From Lathyrus oleraceus (Eukaryota > Streptophyta > Magnoliopsida > Fabales > Fabaceae), in contig NC_066581.1 in NCBI RefSeq assembly GCF_024323335.1, positions 226,812,539 through 226,876,538 of the forward strand: 64,000 bases of DNA, given 5' to 3'. Positions within the stretch are counted from its first letter, which is position 1; the number at the start of each line of letters is the position of its first letter. A program made the position numbers and the translations under genes. The notes under the pieces are model-generated. The model was not told where the DNA came from, searched no databases, and was given only the letters and a program-made list of their open reading frames with translations. Positions 1-10,083 of this stretch are shown in pieces.

Positions 1-1576
1 ATTTTATATCATTTTAAAGCTTGTGACATGTAGGTTCCGAATCTACCATTAGTTTACTCTAATTCATCATGATCACAGCAAATCGAAGAGAAATCAGCAT
101 GAACATTCAAACTTTAATCTCACGTATCTTCCTCAATATTGCGCCATTTTTCATGTTCTTTATATCAGTGGAATCAGCAAGCAAAACTCTACAACTCTAT
201 GTGCATAAAAAAGAGAATTAAGAGGTGCGAAATTCTGATCTCTTGGAGCTTCAACAATGGCAGTGGTAGATTCAAGGCTTGGCAAGCATCCAAATCCACT
301 CCTGTATCACTGTTATGAAGCCTGAAGTTGAAATTGAGGCTTGGCACAACCTAGATCTAGCTCAAATAACCATTTCCATCTTCATGTTCTTCTTTGGATT
401 ATGCATGAATTCTAGCCAAAATCAATGATCCAAGGCTTGATCTATACCAAATCAATATCACAGAACAAAAATATGGAAGAAAATCAAAGGCTTATGTGGA
501 AGAAAATTGAATTTGGATTGGGAGAAATTTTGGAGGGAAATTTTCAATCTAGATCTAGAATTGTGAATAATGAGAAATTCTGTTATGATTAGCTATTTAT
601 ATGACATGTTAATCCATTTCCTAATCATGCTTAGGCTTGGCTAATTAAATTTTAATGAGAAAAGAGGTGTTGTGCAAAATTTGTTTTTTTCACCCCATGC
701 ATGCAATCCCACGTGAACAGTAACAATAGCCATGCAATTTCACTTAAAATCCTCTTATAAACATGTTGGAATGGTTAAAAAGTCCATATGATGCACCAAT
801 TTTGAATTCATGATTTTCCCTCCAAAAATCACATGAATAAGCAAATGATTATATGACAAAATTTCATGCAATTTGATGAATTATTTGGAAACTACATGTC
901 ATGAGAAGAAATATGCAAAAAGAGGCACTCATTTTGGAGTTCTAGATCAAAAGTTATGGCCTTTTGAAGTTCCATGCACACTTGACAATGATTTGATCAT
1001 ATCTTCTCAACCATTCATCAGATGCTCATGATCTTTGACTTTTTGGAAATGGAAGAGAAAGATCTTCAACTTTTATGTTGGACAAAATTTCAATTGAATC
1101 TTCTTTGATGTTGGTCCAAAAACTTGCCATTTTTGGAAACTTGAAATTACAGGTCACTTTCTATTTTTGGAAACTTTTGGTCTGACTTCAAAATCTTCAA
1201 TGTAGATGCTTGACATGATGAATAAACCTCTTTTGGACATGAATGAAGTGTCTCAAACCATTTCTCCATCTCCTAGCCCTCAGTTGACTTGCAGTTGACT
1301 TTTATGGGCCCCAGATGACCTGAAACTACACTGTGGACTTTGAGCCTCTAGCACCTGGCCAAGTTGCTTCAAAATGAACCTTGGGTTCACATAAGCTCTC
1401 TAGAACAACCATATGGCCTTTTCTCATGGAAATTCTTTGCTCCTTTGCACAGATGAATTCTCCTGATACCAGTCTTGATTGATGAAATGCAAGGTACTAT
1501 GCAATGTTAATGCAATGTTAATGACCTAAAAATGAAATGAATGTACAAATGGGGGATGCAAATTTGAGGTGCTACA
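1..1576 (-). mobile_element. Ogre/Tat-type LTR, partial (window edge)
   Basis: Non-coding sequence ending in GAGGTGCTACA at 1576, an LTR-type terminus. It is recognisably related to the last part of the solo LTR at 33672-40293 and of the LTR at 19330-24007: all three share, in the same order, blocks around a TTTTTGGAAA motif, a CAACTTTTATGTTG-like motif (1067-1080) and a CAGTTGACTT block. The start lies outside the window, so neither its length nor its target duplication can be checked; the five bases after it are CCAAG. By analogy with the Ogre LTRs it is in minus orientation. No coding capacity was seen. It abuts or interrupts the copia remnant that follows. Confidence 0.7.
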
Positions 1577-2012
1577 CCAAGCTCTGATACAAGCCAAATT
1601 CTGATAAGGAATCAAGAATTTCATAACCGGGTTATATTATGCTTCACCATGCTCTGATTAAACCAAGCTTAAAAGCTAAACCAGACTCTGATACAAGACA
1701 TACAAGACAGATTCCTGATAATTATACTTTTTGATACAAACAAGATTTTGAACCAAAGAGTCAAGAAATTTGAATAAGAATCTCGTACATGAAAGTTCTT
1801 ACTTTCATGCTGATTGAAATGTTTTATGTATTAAAATTATTTCGAGTCTTAAACTCAGGGGGAGCTTGCAAACCTCACTCTGAATATTTAAGTTGAGAAA
1901 TATATTTGATAGTATAAAACTTAGGGGAAGCTTACAAGCCCCACTCTGATATATATTTATGTGATTAAACCAAGTAAAAATTGTTCATCAAAATATATGG
2001 TTTTGTCATCAT

Positions 2013-2027
2013 AAAAAATGGGGAGAT
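2013..2027 (+). other. Polypurine tract of the copia element
   Basis: A purine-rich run (A-rich then TGGGGAGAT) lies directly before the LTR start TGTAAGAAC. In LTR retrotransposons this tract primes plus-strand DNA synthesis. Its position fixes the element's orientation as plus. Confidence 0.65.
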
Positions 2028-3240
2028 TGTAAGAACAAGTTTTGGTTCTGCATTTGACCTTATGTTTTGATGATAATAATACATAGATTCATAAAGAACA
2101 ATTTTGTACCCTAATGGTTTTGTTAAGTGTGCAGATACTAGATACAAGTTCTGACTCTGAAAACGTGATGTGTGACGTCATCAGACTCTGAACCTAGTGC
2201 ACTCTGACTCTGAGATGTGTATTTTATAAAGATAATCAAGTTGTGGATTACTCTTCTCAATGCTTCTGAGCATCGCTCATCCAAAGCTTCAGATTATGAC
2301 TCTGACAAGAGAAACCTCTAACATTGTCAAGCTCTAAAGTCTTGTGCTTAATAACTCTGGTGAACCATGTCACCAGACTCTGATTCAAGACTCTGAAGAC
2401 CAAAGTTCTGAAGACTCTGAAGACAAGGTTTTGAAGATAAGGTTTTGAAGAATCTCTCATACAGACTCTGATTCTTCTTCTATGCATGCTTCATCAACTC
2501 TCTATCTAAAGCCTTTGAATAATTGAAGATAAGATCAAAAAGTTTTACGTGAGAAAATATTACACAATACAACATCAATATTCTTCCCACTACACTGATT
2601 TCATGGGAAAAAGACTGTACTATTGTACGATTGAGTCTCCCATTTTCACAGACCGTTATGCAGGATACAACTACATTTGTGAATTCAATTTCTCCCTTCC
2701 AATGAATAATTTTATTGCCTATATAAATGAGTCTTGGAAGAATGGAATAAAATGCCCAACTACACAGTAACAACTACAACGTGAATATTGCATACTATGA
2801 ATATTTCGAGAGAAAGAAAAACAAACACACAAGGAAATTTTGTTCATACACTTTCGTAGAAAATCTTTTTGTGTAAATTTTTGTAATACAGTTGTGTAAT
2901 CTACTTTCTTAAAAGCAACTTTATAACACACTTTATTTGTCAACTTTTGAGTTGTATTTCCTTGAGAGACTAGGGTATAGTCGGACTTTCTCAAGAAGAC
3001 ATTGATGATTAGTCTTTGTGGTTGTAATCAAGTTTGGTTATAGTGGATTAAGTCTTTGTGATAAGGAGAAATCATCTTGGCAGGTGGACTAGAAGTAACT
3101 TAGTTAACAGCGAAGCAGGATAAATATATTTGTGTTTATTATTTTCATTCTAAGTTATCTCCTTGTTGTTTTGGGTAGAAAAATATTTTCATTCTAGAAA
3201 CCCAATTCAAACTCCTTTTCTTGCGTTTTCATTACCTTCA
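2028..3240 (+). repeat. Copia (SIRE/Maximus-like) LTR, 1.2 kb
   Basis: Starts TGTAAGAACAAG and ends near ATTACCTTCA, about 1213 bp. It contains a TATA box (TATATAAAT, 2720-2728), about 690 bp into the LTR, a plausible U3/R promoter position. The first 450 bp carry many GACTCTGA repeats. Small ORFs at 2549-2770 and on the opposite strand show no coding resemblance. The exact right end is inferred from family resemblance rather than from a second LTR copy. Confidence 0.65.
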
Positions 3241-3244
3241 AAGA

Positions 3245-3367
3245 AGTCCCACGTCGCTTAGTTTTGTGAATGAAGAGAGAGTCTAAGAAAATATATAGGA
3301 TACAAGTTCTTTGAAGTTCCACATCGTTTAGTTTTGTGAAGGAAGACGGAGTCCAATGCTATATATA
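3245..3367 (+). promoter_or_regulatory. Two tandem USE/TATA-like promoter modules
   Basis: Two imperfect direct copies of a module of about 70 bp. Copy 1 has AGTCCCACGTCG (3245-3256) and a TATA-like ATATATAGG about 35 bases later (near 3291-3299). Copy 2 has AGTTCCACATCG (3315-3326) and TATATATAAG about 33 bases later (3360-3369). Plant U-snRNA genes use an upstream sequence element RTCCCACATCG followed by TATA; a spacing of about 33-35 bases is the Pol II type. No snRNA sequence is recognisable downstream. It may instead be part of a dispersed legume repeat that carries this promoter-like block. Confidence 0.45.
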
Positions 3368-3369
3368 AG

Positions 3370-4402
3370 ATTCAAGTTCTTCATTCCAAGATGCACTAGT
3401 CAAAATCATTTTAAGCTTATATTTGACTTTCTTTGTTCTCTTATACTCTTGTATTAGAATGTTGTGGGATGTAATTAAATATTTATTTTGGAGGGTGTGG
3501 ATATATTGGGGGTCTGAATAGTTGAGGGTATATTATGTATTGTAACAATTTTCATATAGTGTTATTCTCTAATTGTCTATTGACAACGACTATGATTTTT
3601 TCTCTGGTTTTGAAATTTTCACGTTATGTTCTTGTGTTGTGATTGCGTTCTTTTTTTCTCGATGCTTTATTTGTTTTTCAACAAATATCACGTCATTATA
3701 ATTTATTGTTTGGTTCAAAGGGTTAAAATATAGAGAATTTGATATTAAAGATGAAAATTTTGTATTTTCATTTATATGGACTATTTATAGACTTAGATCA
3801 AATGACAAAGGATATATAATAACTAAAAATTAAGTTACAAGAAAAAATAAAATTATTATAAAATCGTTAATTTAAATTTAACAATGTTAAGTTACTCTTT
3901 ATCTAAAAATTATCACTAGACTACCAATAATATTATAGATCAGAAAAGTCTTTTAATAATTTTCTATGCATAAGTTTATTATATTCTTACACTTTTTTGG
4001 GTACAATTCTTACACTTTTTTAAAATCCGCAAAACTCTTCTAAATCAAACGTCTTAAAATTCTAATCTAGTAAACCCTATGACATATGGGGACCTATTGA
4101 AGGTATTATCCAATAATGATGGAAGATTCCATATATTATGTAGTTCCAAAGATAGAATGAGTGATAAGGATTCTATATATTGGGTGATGAGGCAGATCTT
4201 CAACCATCTCTTTTTTTGTCGATGATTCTTTTGAATTGAATAATTTTAAACCAATCATTACAAGTTGCTCGAAGTCATAGAGTAACACCGTGATTAATAC
4301 CACTTGATAGTGAACTTGATTCACCATTATTAAGCTTCCTAGATTTGGCTTATAAGATTTCTACAATTGACTTGATTATAACCCCAAATTGATTTTCTTT
4401 TA
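3370..4402. other. AT-rich DNA, no gene seen
   Basis: AT-rich, with many stops in all frames. The longest frame (4136-4327, minus) has no recognisable motif. No terminal inverted repeats or LTR ends were found. Confidence 0.5.
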
Positions 4403-4404
4403 TA

Positions 4405-4679
4405 CTCCTTCTGTTCTTTTATAAGTGTCATTTTTTTATAAAAAAATTTGTTTCTTTTTAATTGTCACTTACAAAGTTCAAGGTAGTATTAATTGCAATT
4501 TTGTCAAAATTACCCCTAGATAATGATTGCAGAGAGAGAAAAAGTAAAGTGAATGTAATAAATAATTAAGGGTATTATAGGTAAAAGAAGAATTATTGTT
4601 TGAAAAATAACAATAATGATGAGCTTCCTTGGTATGTGTAAAAAGTCAAAAAATAACACTTAAAAAGGAACGGAGGGAG
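4405..4679. mobile_element. Stowaway-type MITE (Tc1/mariner), 275 bp
   Basis: Terminal inverted repeats: the left end reads CTCCTTCTGTTCTTTT, and the right end is the inverse complement of CTCCCTCCGTTCCTTTTT, close to the Stowaway consensus CTCCCTCCGTTCC. It is flanked by TA on both sides (4403-4404 and 4680-4681), the target duplication of Tc1/mariner elements. Pairing of the ends continues for about 30 bp into the element. It has no coding capacity and would need a transposase in trans. Confidence 0.9.
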
Positions 4680-4681
4680 TA

Positions 4682-5190
4682 CTATTAGGAAATGAGACAC
4701 GTCAATTTATATATAGTTGTAAGAAATGTCTAAGAATTTTTCCAAAATTGCATCTAAAACATTCGGATAAATAGGCCATCAAAGTTGTCTATGACCTTGC
4801 GTTGAGCACTCTCAAATAGAATGAAATTATGAATATTTCAACAAAAATAAAGTATATGATACTGTCAAATTATTCATTTATTCTTTGATAGTAATGTTAT
4901 GAACCAATTTGATAATAAAGAATTCAATATAAAGTGATATTAAATAGTTAAAATACAAGGATACAATTGATAATAAATAATTAAAATTTAGAAATAATAA
5001 ATAATTAAATATAAAACTTAAATTAACATTTAATAGAATTATAAATCTTTTTAAAGCATTTTAAATATTTTAAACCGTACGAAAAATATTTATTCGAATT
5101 GACACATAAATATATTATTGTCATTTTCAACCCAAACAACTTTTAACAATAAAATATACAAACATCTTTACAGAATTGTTAATAAGATTA
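4682..5190. other. AT-rich DNA, no gene seen
   Basis: Very AT-rich sequence with runs of short A/T motifs and no ORF of note. No repeat boundary could be set. Confidence 0.45.
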
Positions 5191-5358
5191 TGTTGCTTTT
5201 CCAATTTTTTTGGAAGAGATTATGTTGAACTTGAAAGTGTTTTGGAGGGATTAAATCTTGCACAAATTCATGGATGTTTACAAGTTGAGCTTTATGTGCA
5301 CTCACAGATTATTGCTAATACATTGAAGAAAGGAAGTATGTGTAATGGTGTAGGGTGA
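5191..5358 (+). pseudogene. RNase-H-like (RVT_3-type) fragment
   Basis: A short frame opening in the reading frame of 5176-5358 encodes VELESVLEGLNLAQIHG followed by VELYVHSQIIANTLKKGS. This resembles the plant RNase-H-like domain found at the end of LINE polyproteins and in many RVT_3 pseudogenes: acidic E in the ELxxVLEGLxLA helix, then a strand where an aspartate-serine (DS) is usual. Here HS replaces DS, so the expected catalytic aspartate is missing. Only about 50 residues survive and no upstream reverse transcriptase is visible nearby. I read it as a decayed LINE end or a broken host fragment; the sequence cannot separate the two. Confidence 0.5.
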
Positions 5359-5673
5359 AGATTAATTTAGATTATACGATTTGGGCTACGGAATTAACAC
5401 CGTCAAAACATGATAGTTCATATGATCCGATCCGTTCCGTTAAACTCGAAAAATTATAGGATTTGAATTTTAAAATTAGAGTCTATATTTTTTAGGAATT
5501 TTTTAATCCTGTTCTAAAAAATCTATTATCCCTTAAAGTTAAAGTTAGTTTGTATGAGCCGTGGATAATCCATTAACTCCGCATTGGTATTAATTTAAAA
5601 AAATTATATTAACACTTTCATTGTCTTATTTCAAAATAACTCATTGATTTTTCTCATTTCACTAATATTATCT
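5359..5673. other. Unassigned intergenic DNA
   Basis: No coding signal or clear repeat boundary seen. Contains the stop and downstream sequence of the RNase-H-like fragment. Confidence 0.4.
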
Positions 5674-5934
5674 AGGGTTAAATATATGATACCCCTGCAA
5701 TGTTAGCGAAATTCGATTTATCCATTATAAAATATTTTTTGGATCCCCTTAAAATGTTAAAATTTTCTTTCTTTTACCCCCTAAGCACAAAAGTTACTCC
5801 TTTAATATATTTTTTGGTTTATCCTCCCAAATTCAGTGTTCAAATTGTAATTCTAGGGGAAAATAAAAAAACTATCATAGAAGGATAAAATGAAACTCGC
5901 ATATATCATAGGGATGTCACATATTTAATCTTTT
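5674..5934. mobile_element. MITE-like element with inverted ends, about 260 bp
   Basis: The left end (AGGGTTAAATATATGATACC) and the inverse complement of the right end (AAAAGATTAAATATGTGACA) pair imperfectly over about 25 bp. The ends resemble a class of short legume repeats starting AGGGTTAAATATG. It has no coding capacity; the 62-codon frame inside (5700-5888) is incidental. A target duplication could not be settled. Confidence 0.5.
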
Positions 5935-7329
5935 TTCTATATTTTGTTCAATATTTCTCTTTTAAACTTTATAAATTAATATAATTGACACTCTTTCCTC
6001 ATATTCTATTAATTTCTCTTATATTAAATATATTCGAATATTATTTTATATAATTTAGATATGTGTTGTATTTAAAAATACATTATTGTATTTATAAAAA
6101 ATAATATAATACTTAAAAAAATATATTATATTTAAAATAATATAATTTTTAATTTTGTTTATAATAAATATTACGTTTTTATTTATTTATTAAAAAAATC
6201 ATTTATGATCGGGTATTACGAAATCTATCTAGGATCAGATTCGACTAATAATTTTTGAACTCATATTACTTCAAATTTTTCTGATTCAGCTTTAAAAAAC
6301 CCGAGACCCAATAGAATCAACTCGTTTAGGATCGGATATTTCATTTTAACCGCTCATAAAAATTTAAGCAAATGCGTGTTGAAGCTCTTACAAAAATGAA
6401 TTGTGATAATAGTCCCATCTTAATTCATTATGAACAAAATTCTAAATATATTAGCTCTTTACTCATAGCTAATTTGTTGAGGATCGCCACTCTTAAAATA
6501 ATTTTTGTATGACTTTCCTTTTTCGTTCTTCAAAACTGTTTGACTTTAAAAAAAATTCAAAATATTATAAAGTATATTATGTAAGAATTTCTTACATGTT
6601 AACCTCCCATTTTAAGGGAATGGAGTCATAAAAGTTCAGAATATAGCCGAGTATAAATAAAGCATAATAAACAGTCTTTTTATCAAAAGATTCGAAGTCT
6701 ATGTTTTCCCGAATAATTTAAGTAAAGTTGATTAACCATTTAAGATTAATCATGTTTTCTACATATAAACCATTGTAGCATGTAGTTCAAAAATATTAAG
6801 GCTACTTGCAAGACATTGGAAGGAAATTCTATAGAGAGGGGTAATCTAGTCCAAGTTGACACCTATTGCCACGGTATCAAATATGACCCCCTTGTGTAAA
6901 CTTTAGTGTTATTCCAAGTATCAAATTCCAAACTCGTAAAACCATATGTGATTCCCATGTTCACTTAAGAATAATTTATTTATTTAATTTTGCTGAATTT
7001 TACTTTCTGTTTGTTGCATTTAATTTTCTTTAATTATATTTGTTTTTTGTTTTGTAATAGTGTTCGATGAGAAGTATTCATAGGACCTAATTTATAATCA
7101 TTTTCTATTTTAATTAATGAAATTGTTTGAATTTTGAATTTTGTTGTTTTTAATTTTTTTATTATATCTTTTATACTATTAATGATAACTATAAGTTTTT
7201 GATTATGAAAAAATCAGGTGCCAGATGAAAATGTTTAACATCAATGGAAATTCATAAAGACTTAAAAAAAAGATAACGACTAAACCAGTGAGGTTAGAGA
7301 TCAAATATTCACTGTTTGTTATTTTTGTT
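5935..7329. other. AT-rich intergenic DNA
   Basis: About 1.4 kb without a recognisable gene, LTR end or inverted repeat. Long A/T tracts predominate. Confidence 0.45.
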
Positions 7330-7700
7330 CTTAATACGAGAGTGTCCACACTATTACGGATAACACATTTCACTACGGTTGAGAAAGAGATATAACCATA
7401 GTTGATGAACCGTGGTAAAATAGTGTGTGGTTGTAAGTGAACTACTTATAACCAATGTGTAATGGTTGTGGTAAAAATACAATAGCGTGTAATATACCAT
7501 AACAATTGTTTAAACTAATCGTAGTAAAAAGTTGAGGTTAGGGGTTCGATACCTCATGTCTGAATTTTTGTAGATTTCAATACATTTCATCACTGTTATA
7601 GAATTCAACCATAGTGAAAGACTTATCGCACCATATTTCACCATGGTCCTTGAGTTCAACTGTGGTGATATGCTTACATGAGTTTATTATAACTTATGTG
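7330..7700. repeat. Block of ACCGTGGT-like repeats in both orientations
   Basis: At least eight degenerate copies of an ACCATAGT/ACCGTGGT unit occur in both orientations, for example CACTACGGTTGA, AACCATAGTTGA, GAACCGTGGTAAAA, CAACCATAGTGAAA and CAACTGTGGTGATA. Closely spaced short subterminal repeats of this kind are typical of the ends of CACTA or Mutator-type DNA transposons. No terminal inverted repeats or transposase were found, so the class is unknown. Confidence 0.4.
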
Positions 7701-7859
7701 AAATTCTTATTTCACCAACTGCCCACTAAACATATAACCTTTCAATCTGATTTAAAAATGACAAATTAAGTCATATTAGAAGAAAAAAAAATTTGAGGTG
7801 AAGGAAGGGGTAGTTGAAGAACTAGAAGCATTGAAATAAGTTCTAACCGTTACCAGGAG
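7701..7859. other. Unassigned junction sequence
   Basis: Short stretch between the ACCGTGGT block and the broken 3' side of the minus-strand Athila-like element. No features seen. Confidence 0.35.
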
Positions 7860-7869
7860 ATTGAAGGAA

Positions 7870-8240
7870 TGATCCAATGAAATATATGGCTTATACATCA
7901 ACCAACTCAATTTCTAAAGTGACATTTCTTGTTTCATGGAAATGTTCCCTACTCTTTTTGCATTTATCACAGACTCTAACAAATTCTAGTGCATCTTTGA
8001 ATAAAGAAGACCATAAGTAACCTTATTGCAAAACCTTAGCTTCAGTTTTGGTTCCTCCAAAGTGTCCTCCATATGTTGCATTACGGAAATATGACAATAT
8101 CTGGCGTACCTCTGGGTCATCTACACACCTTCTCAATAATTGGTCAACACACTTCTTGTATAGGAAAAGCTCATCCTAGAAGTAATTCTTTGACACATGA
8201 AAATATCATTTTCTTTGTTGGAAATTGATTTATAGGGACA
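7870..8240 (-). pseudogene. Integrase zinc-binding domain, Athila-like fragment
   Basis: Minus-strand translation gives the gypsy integrase N-terminal region: a YGGHFGGTKTEAKVL block and, about 30 codons later, VCDKCKKS. These are the second histidine and the two cysteines of the HHCC motif; the first histidine position appears replaced (RNATYGGH). Integrase inserts retroelement DNA; this domain helps multimerise and bind DNA. Several in-frame stops are present. The alignment to the family runs out near 7860, before the DDE core, so the fragment is non-functional. It directly follows the RNase H remnant, as in normal pol order. Confidence 0.7.
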
Positions 8241-8394
8241 CATATTTGTTGACCATATAATTGACTATATCAGTATACCAAGGAGTCACGAAAGTAGTCA
8301 TAAGGAGCCACTACTCATCAAGAAATTCTTCTTTGATGTCCTATTTGTCAAGATTATGAGATTTATCATGGAGATGTGGTAAATGGTCTTCCAC

Positions 8395-9225
8395 CAAATT
8401 CTCCAATATTTTTTGTCTCTTATCTTCAAATCAAACTCTTGTAGTAGCAATACCCATCTAATCAACCTTGGTTTTGCATCTTTATTAGCAATGAGGTACT
8501 TATCGCTACATGATCCGTGTAAACCACGACCATCGTACCCATCTTGCAGGATCTCAATTTGTCAAAAGCAAAAACAACAACTAATAATTCCTTTTATTAG
8601 GGGTGGTATAGTTAATTTGGACTTATGCCATTGTCTTGCTTGCATAATAAATTGTGTGAAATAGTTTATCATGCCTTTGGCTTAGAACATCTCCGATAAC
8701 AAAGTCACTTGCATCACACATCAACTCAAATGGTCTTGTTTAATCTGGTGCTTTAACAATAGAAGCAGAAATCAATGCATTCTTCAAAGTTTTGAAAGCT
8801 TGCTCACACTCCTCAATGAAGAGATATGACATGTCATGCTGCACTAGTTGACACAAGGTTTTGTAATCTTTAAAAAATATTTGATGAACCTTGTGCAAAA
8901 ACCAACATGTCCAAGGAAAATTTTAATTCCCTTGATATTAGAAGGTGGTGGCTTCTTTTTAATGACTTCAATTTTTGCTTGATCTACTTCTAATCCTTTC
9001 TTTGAAATACAATGTCCTAGAAATATGCCCTTCTTCACCATGAGGTGGAATTTCTCCAAACACAACACCAATTTACTTTCTTCACATCTTTTAAAAACTA
9101 ACTCCAGGTTGTCTAATTTTTTTTTGAAATGACTCTCTAAAAACAAAGAAGTCGGCCATGAAGACTTCCACGAGTCTTCACATCTTTAGAAAATTATGTC
9201 ATGACTCTAGGTAAGCATATTTCAA
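8395..9225 (-). pseudogene. Reverse transcriptase/RNase H remnant with internal deletion
   Basis: Minus strand. The piece after the protease reads HLKYAYLE, the linker that normally precedes RT, and jumps almost at once to EVFMADFF, the YxDD-box region. The fingers and most of the palm, several hundred codons, are therefore deleted. The box itself reads FMADF instead of FMDDF, losing one catalytic aspartate. The thumb follows (GIFLGHCISKKGLEVDQAKI, 8844-9146), then RNase H with FELMCDASDFVIGDVLSQ near 8690-8740. Many stops and frameshifts occur towards 8400. It could not copy RNA. Family assignment to Athila/Ty3-gypsy is confident. Confidence 0.75.
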
Positions 9226-9559
9226 ATGAGAGGGTAATTGCTTTAACTCCACAGTAGATGGTTTCTCTATTGAAGATACATTGTCTTTAACCATTTCAGA
9301 AGGTACTTCTAATGCTTCAAATTTTTTTATCCAACCTATAGTGAATTGTAATTGACCAATATACCTTCTTTCTCTAATTCCTTATTTTCCAATTGTTCCA
9401 ATTACTTTCCTAGCTCATCATTGTATTTAATAAATTGCTTGTGAATTAGTGAATCCCAACAAGAAATCAAATAATAGACAAACATTAACATTTTCTTCTA
9501 GATATTTCAAAGTATTAAGCACATTAACACTACTTGTTGCCCATTGACTCTCATGGTGA

Positions 9560-10083
9560 GTTCTCATTTTTCAACATCAATTAATGTTTTCGTAGTTGCA
9601 AGAAAAGGTCTACCCAACATAATAAAAGTATCCTCACCACCACTAAAGTCCATTATGATGAAATTTGCATGGAAGACAAATTTATCAACTGGTACCAAAA
9701 CATCTTCAATCTTTCCTTGAGGATAATATATGTTTTTTTCATCCAATTGTAGTGTATTAGTTGTTAGTCTTGCAACACTAATTCCTAGTTGTTAAAGATT
9801 GACAAAGACATAAGACTGATGTTAGCCCCTAAATCCCACAAAGTTCTTCAACAAAAAGGTTTATCAACCATTTCAAGGGACGGTGAAGCATCTTGGATCC
9901 TTTAACTTTGGAGGTAGCCTCCATTGAACAAACCAACCACATTCTTCAGTTAATGCTACAATATCGAATCATACTACTCTTTTCCTCTTTGTTAACACGT
10001 CTTTCATGAACTTAGCATAGTTTGAATGTTTTTTTTGTATAACATCAATTAGTGTTATGTTGATGCGAAGTTGCTTCGGTATA
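9560..10083 (-). pseudogene. Aspartic protease remnant, Athila-like
   Basis: The minus-strand frame 9746-9564 contains FIMLGRPFLATTKTLIDVEK, matching the conserved C-terminal LGRPFLAT...IDV block of gypsy retropepsins. Upstream, in other frames, are traces of the domain start, and near 9980-10030 the linker NYAKFMKDVLTKRKR that precedes protease. The catalytic D-T/S-G region is scrambled by frameshifts. Retropepsin would cleave the gag-pol polyprotein. The upstream continuation of this linker is separated by the solo LTR 10084-12389 and resumes at 12395. Not functional. Confidence 0.65.

Larger units (their letters stand above)
1577..3240 (+). mobile_element. Ty1/copia SIRE/Maximus-like element, 3' remnant
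   Basis: The 3' end of a copia element: an internal non-coding tail (1577-2012), a polypurine tract (2013-2027) and one LTR (2028-3240). The sequence around the tract and the LTR start (GGGGAGATTG then TAAGAACAAG) matches the layout known for SIRE/Maximus elements in legumes. No gag or pol remains in the window; the upstream side ends at the Ogre-type LTR terminus at 1576. The tail and the LTR are both crowded with CTCTGA motifs. Family assignment rests on pattern recognition of the LTR start and is fairly secure at lineage level. Confidence 0.7.

Noticed and set aside
2549..2770. Small overlapping ORFs on both strands in the copia LTR
   Set aside because: They span the LTR TATA region and have no protein resemblance.
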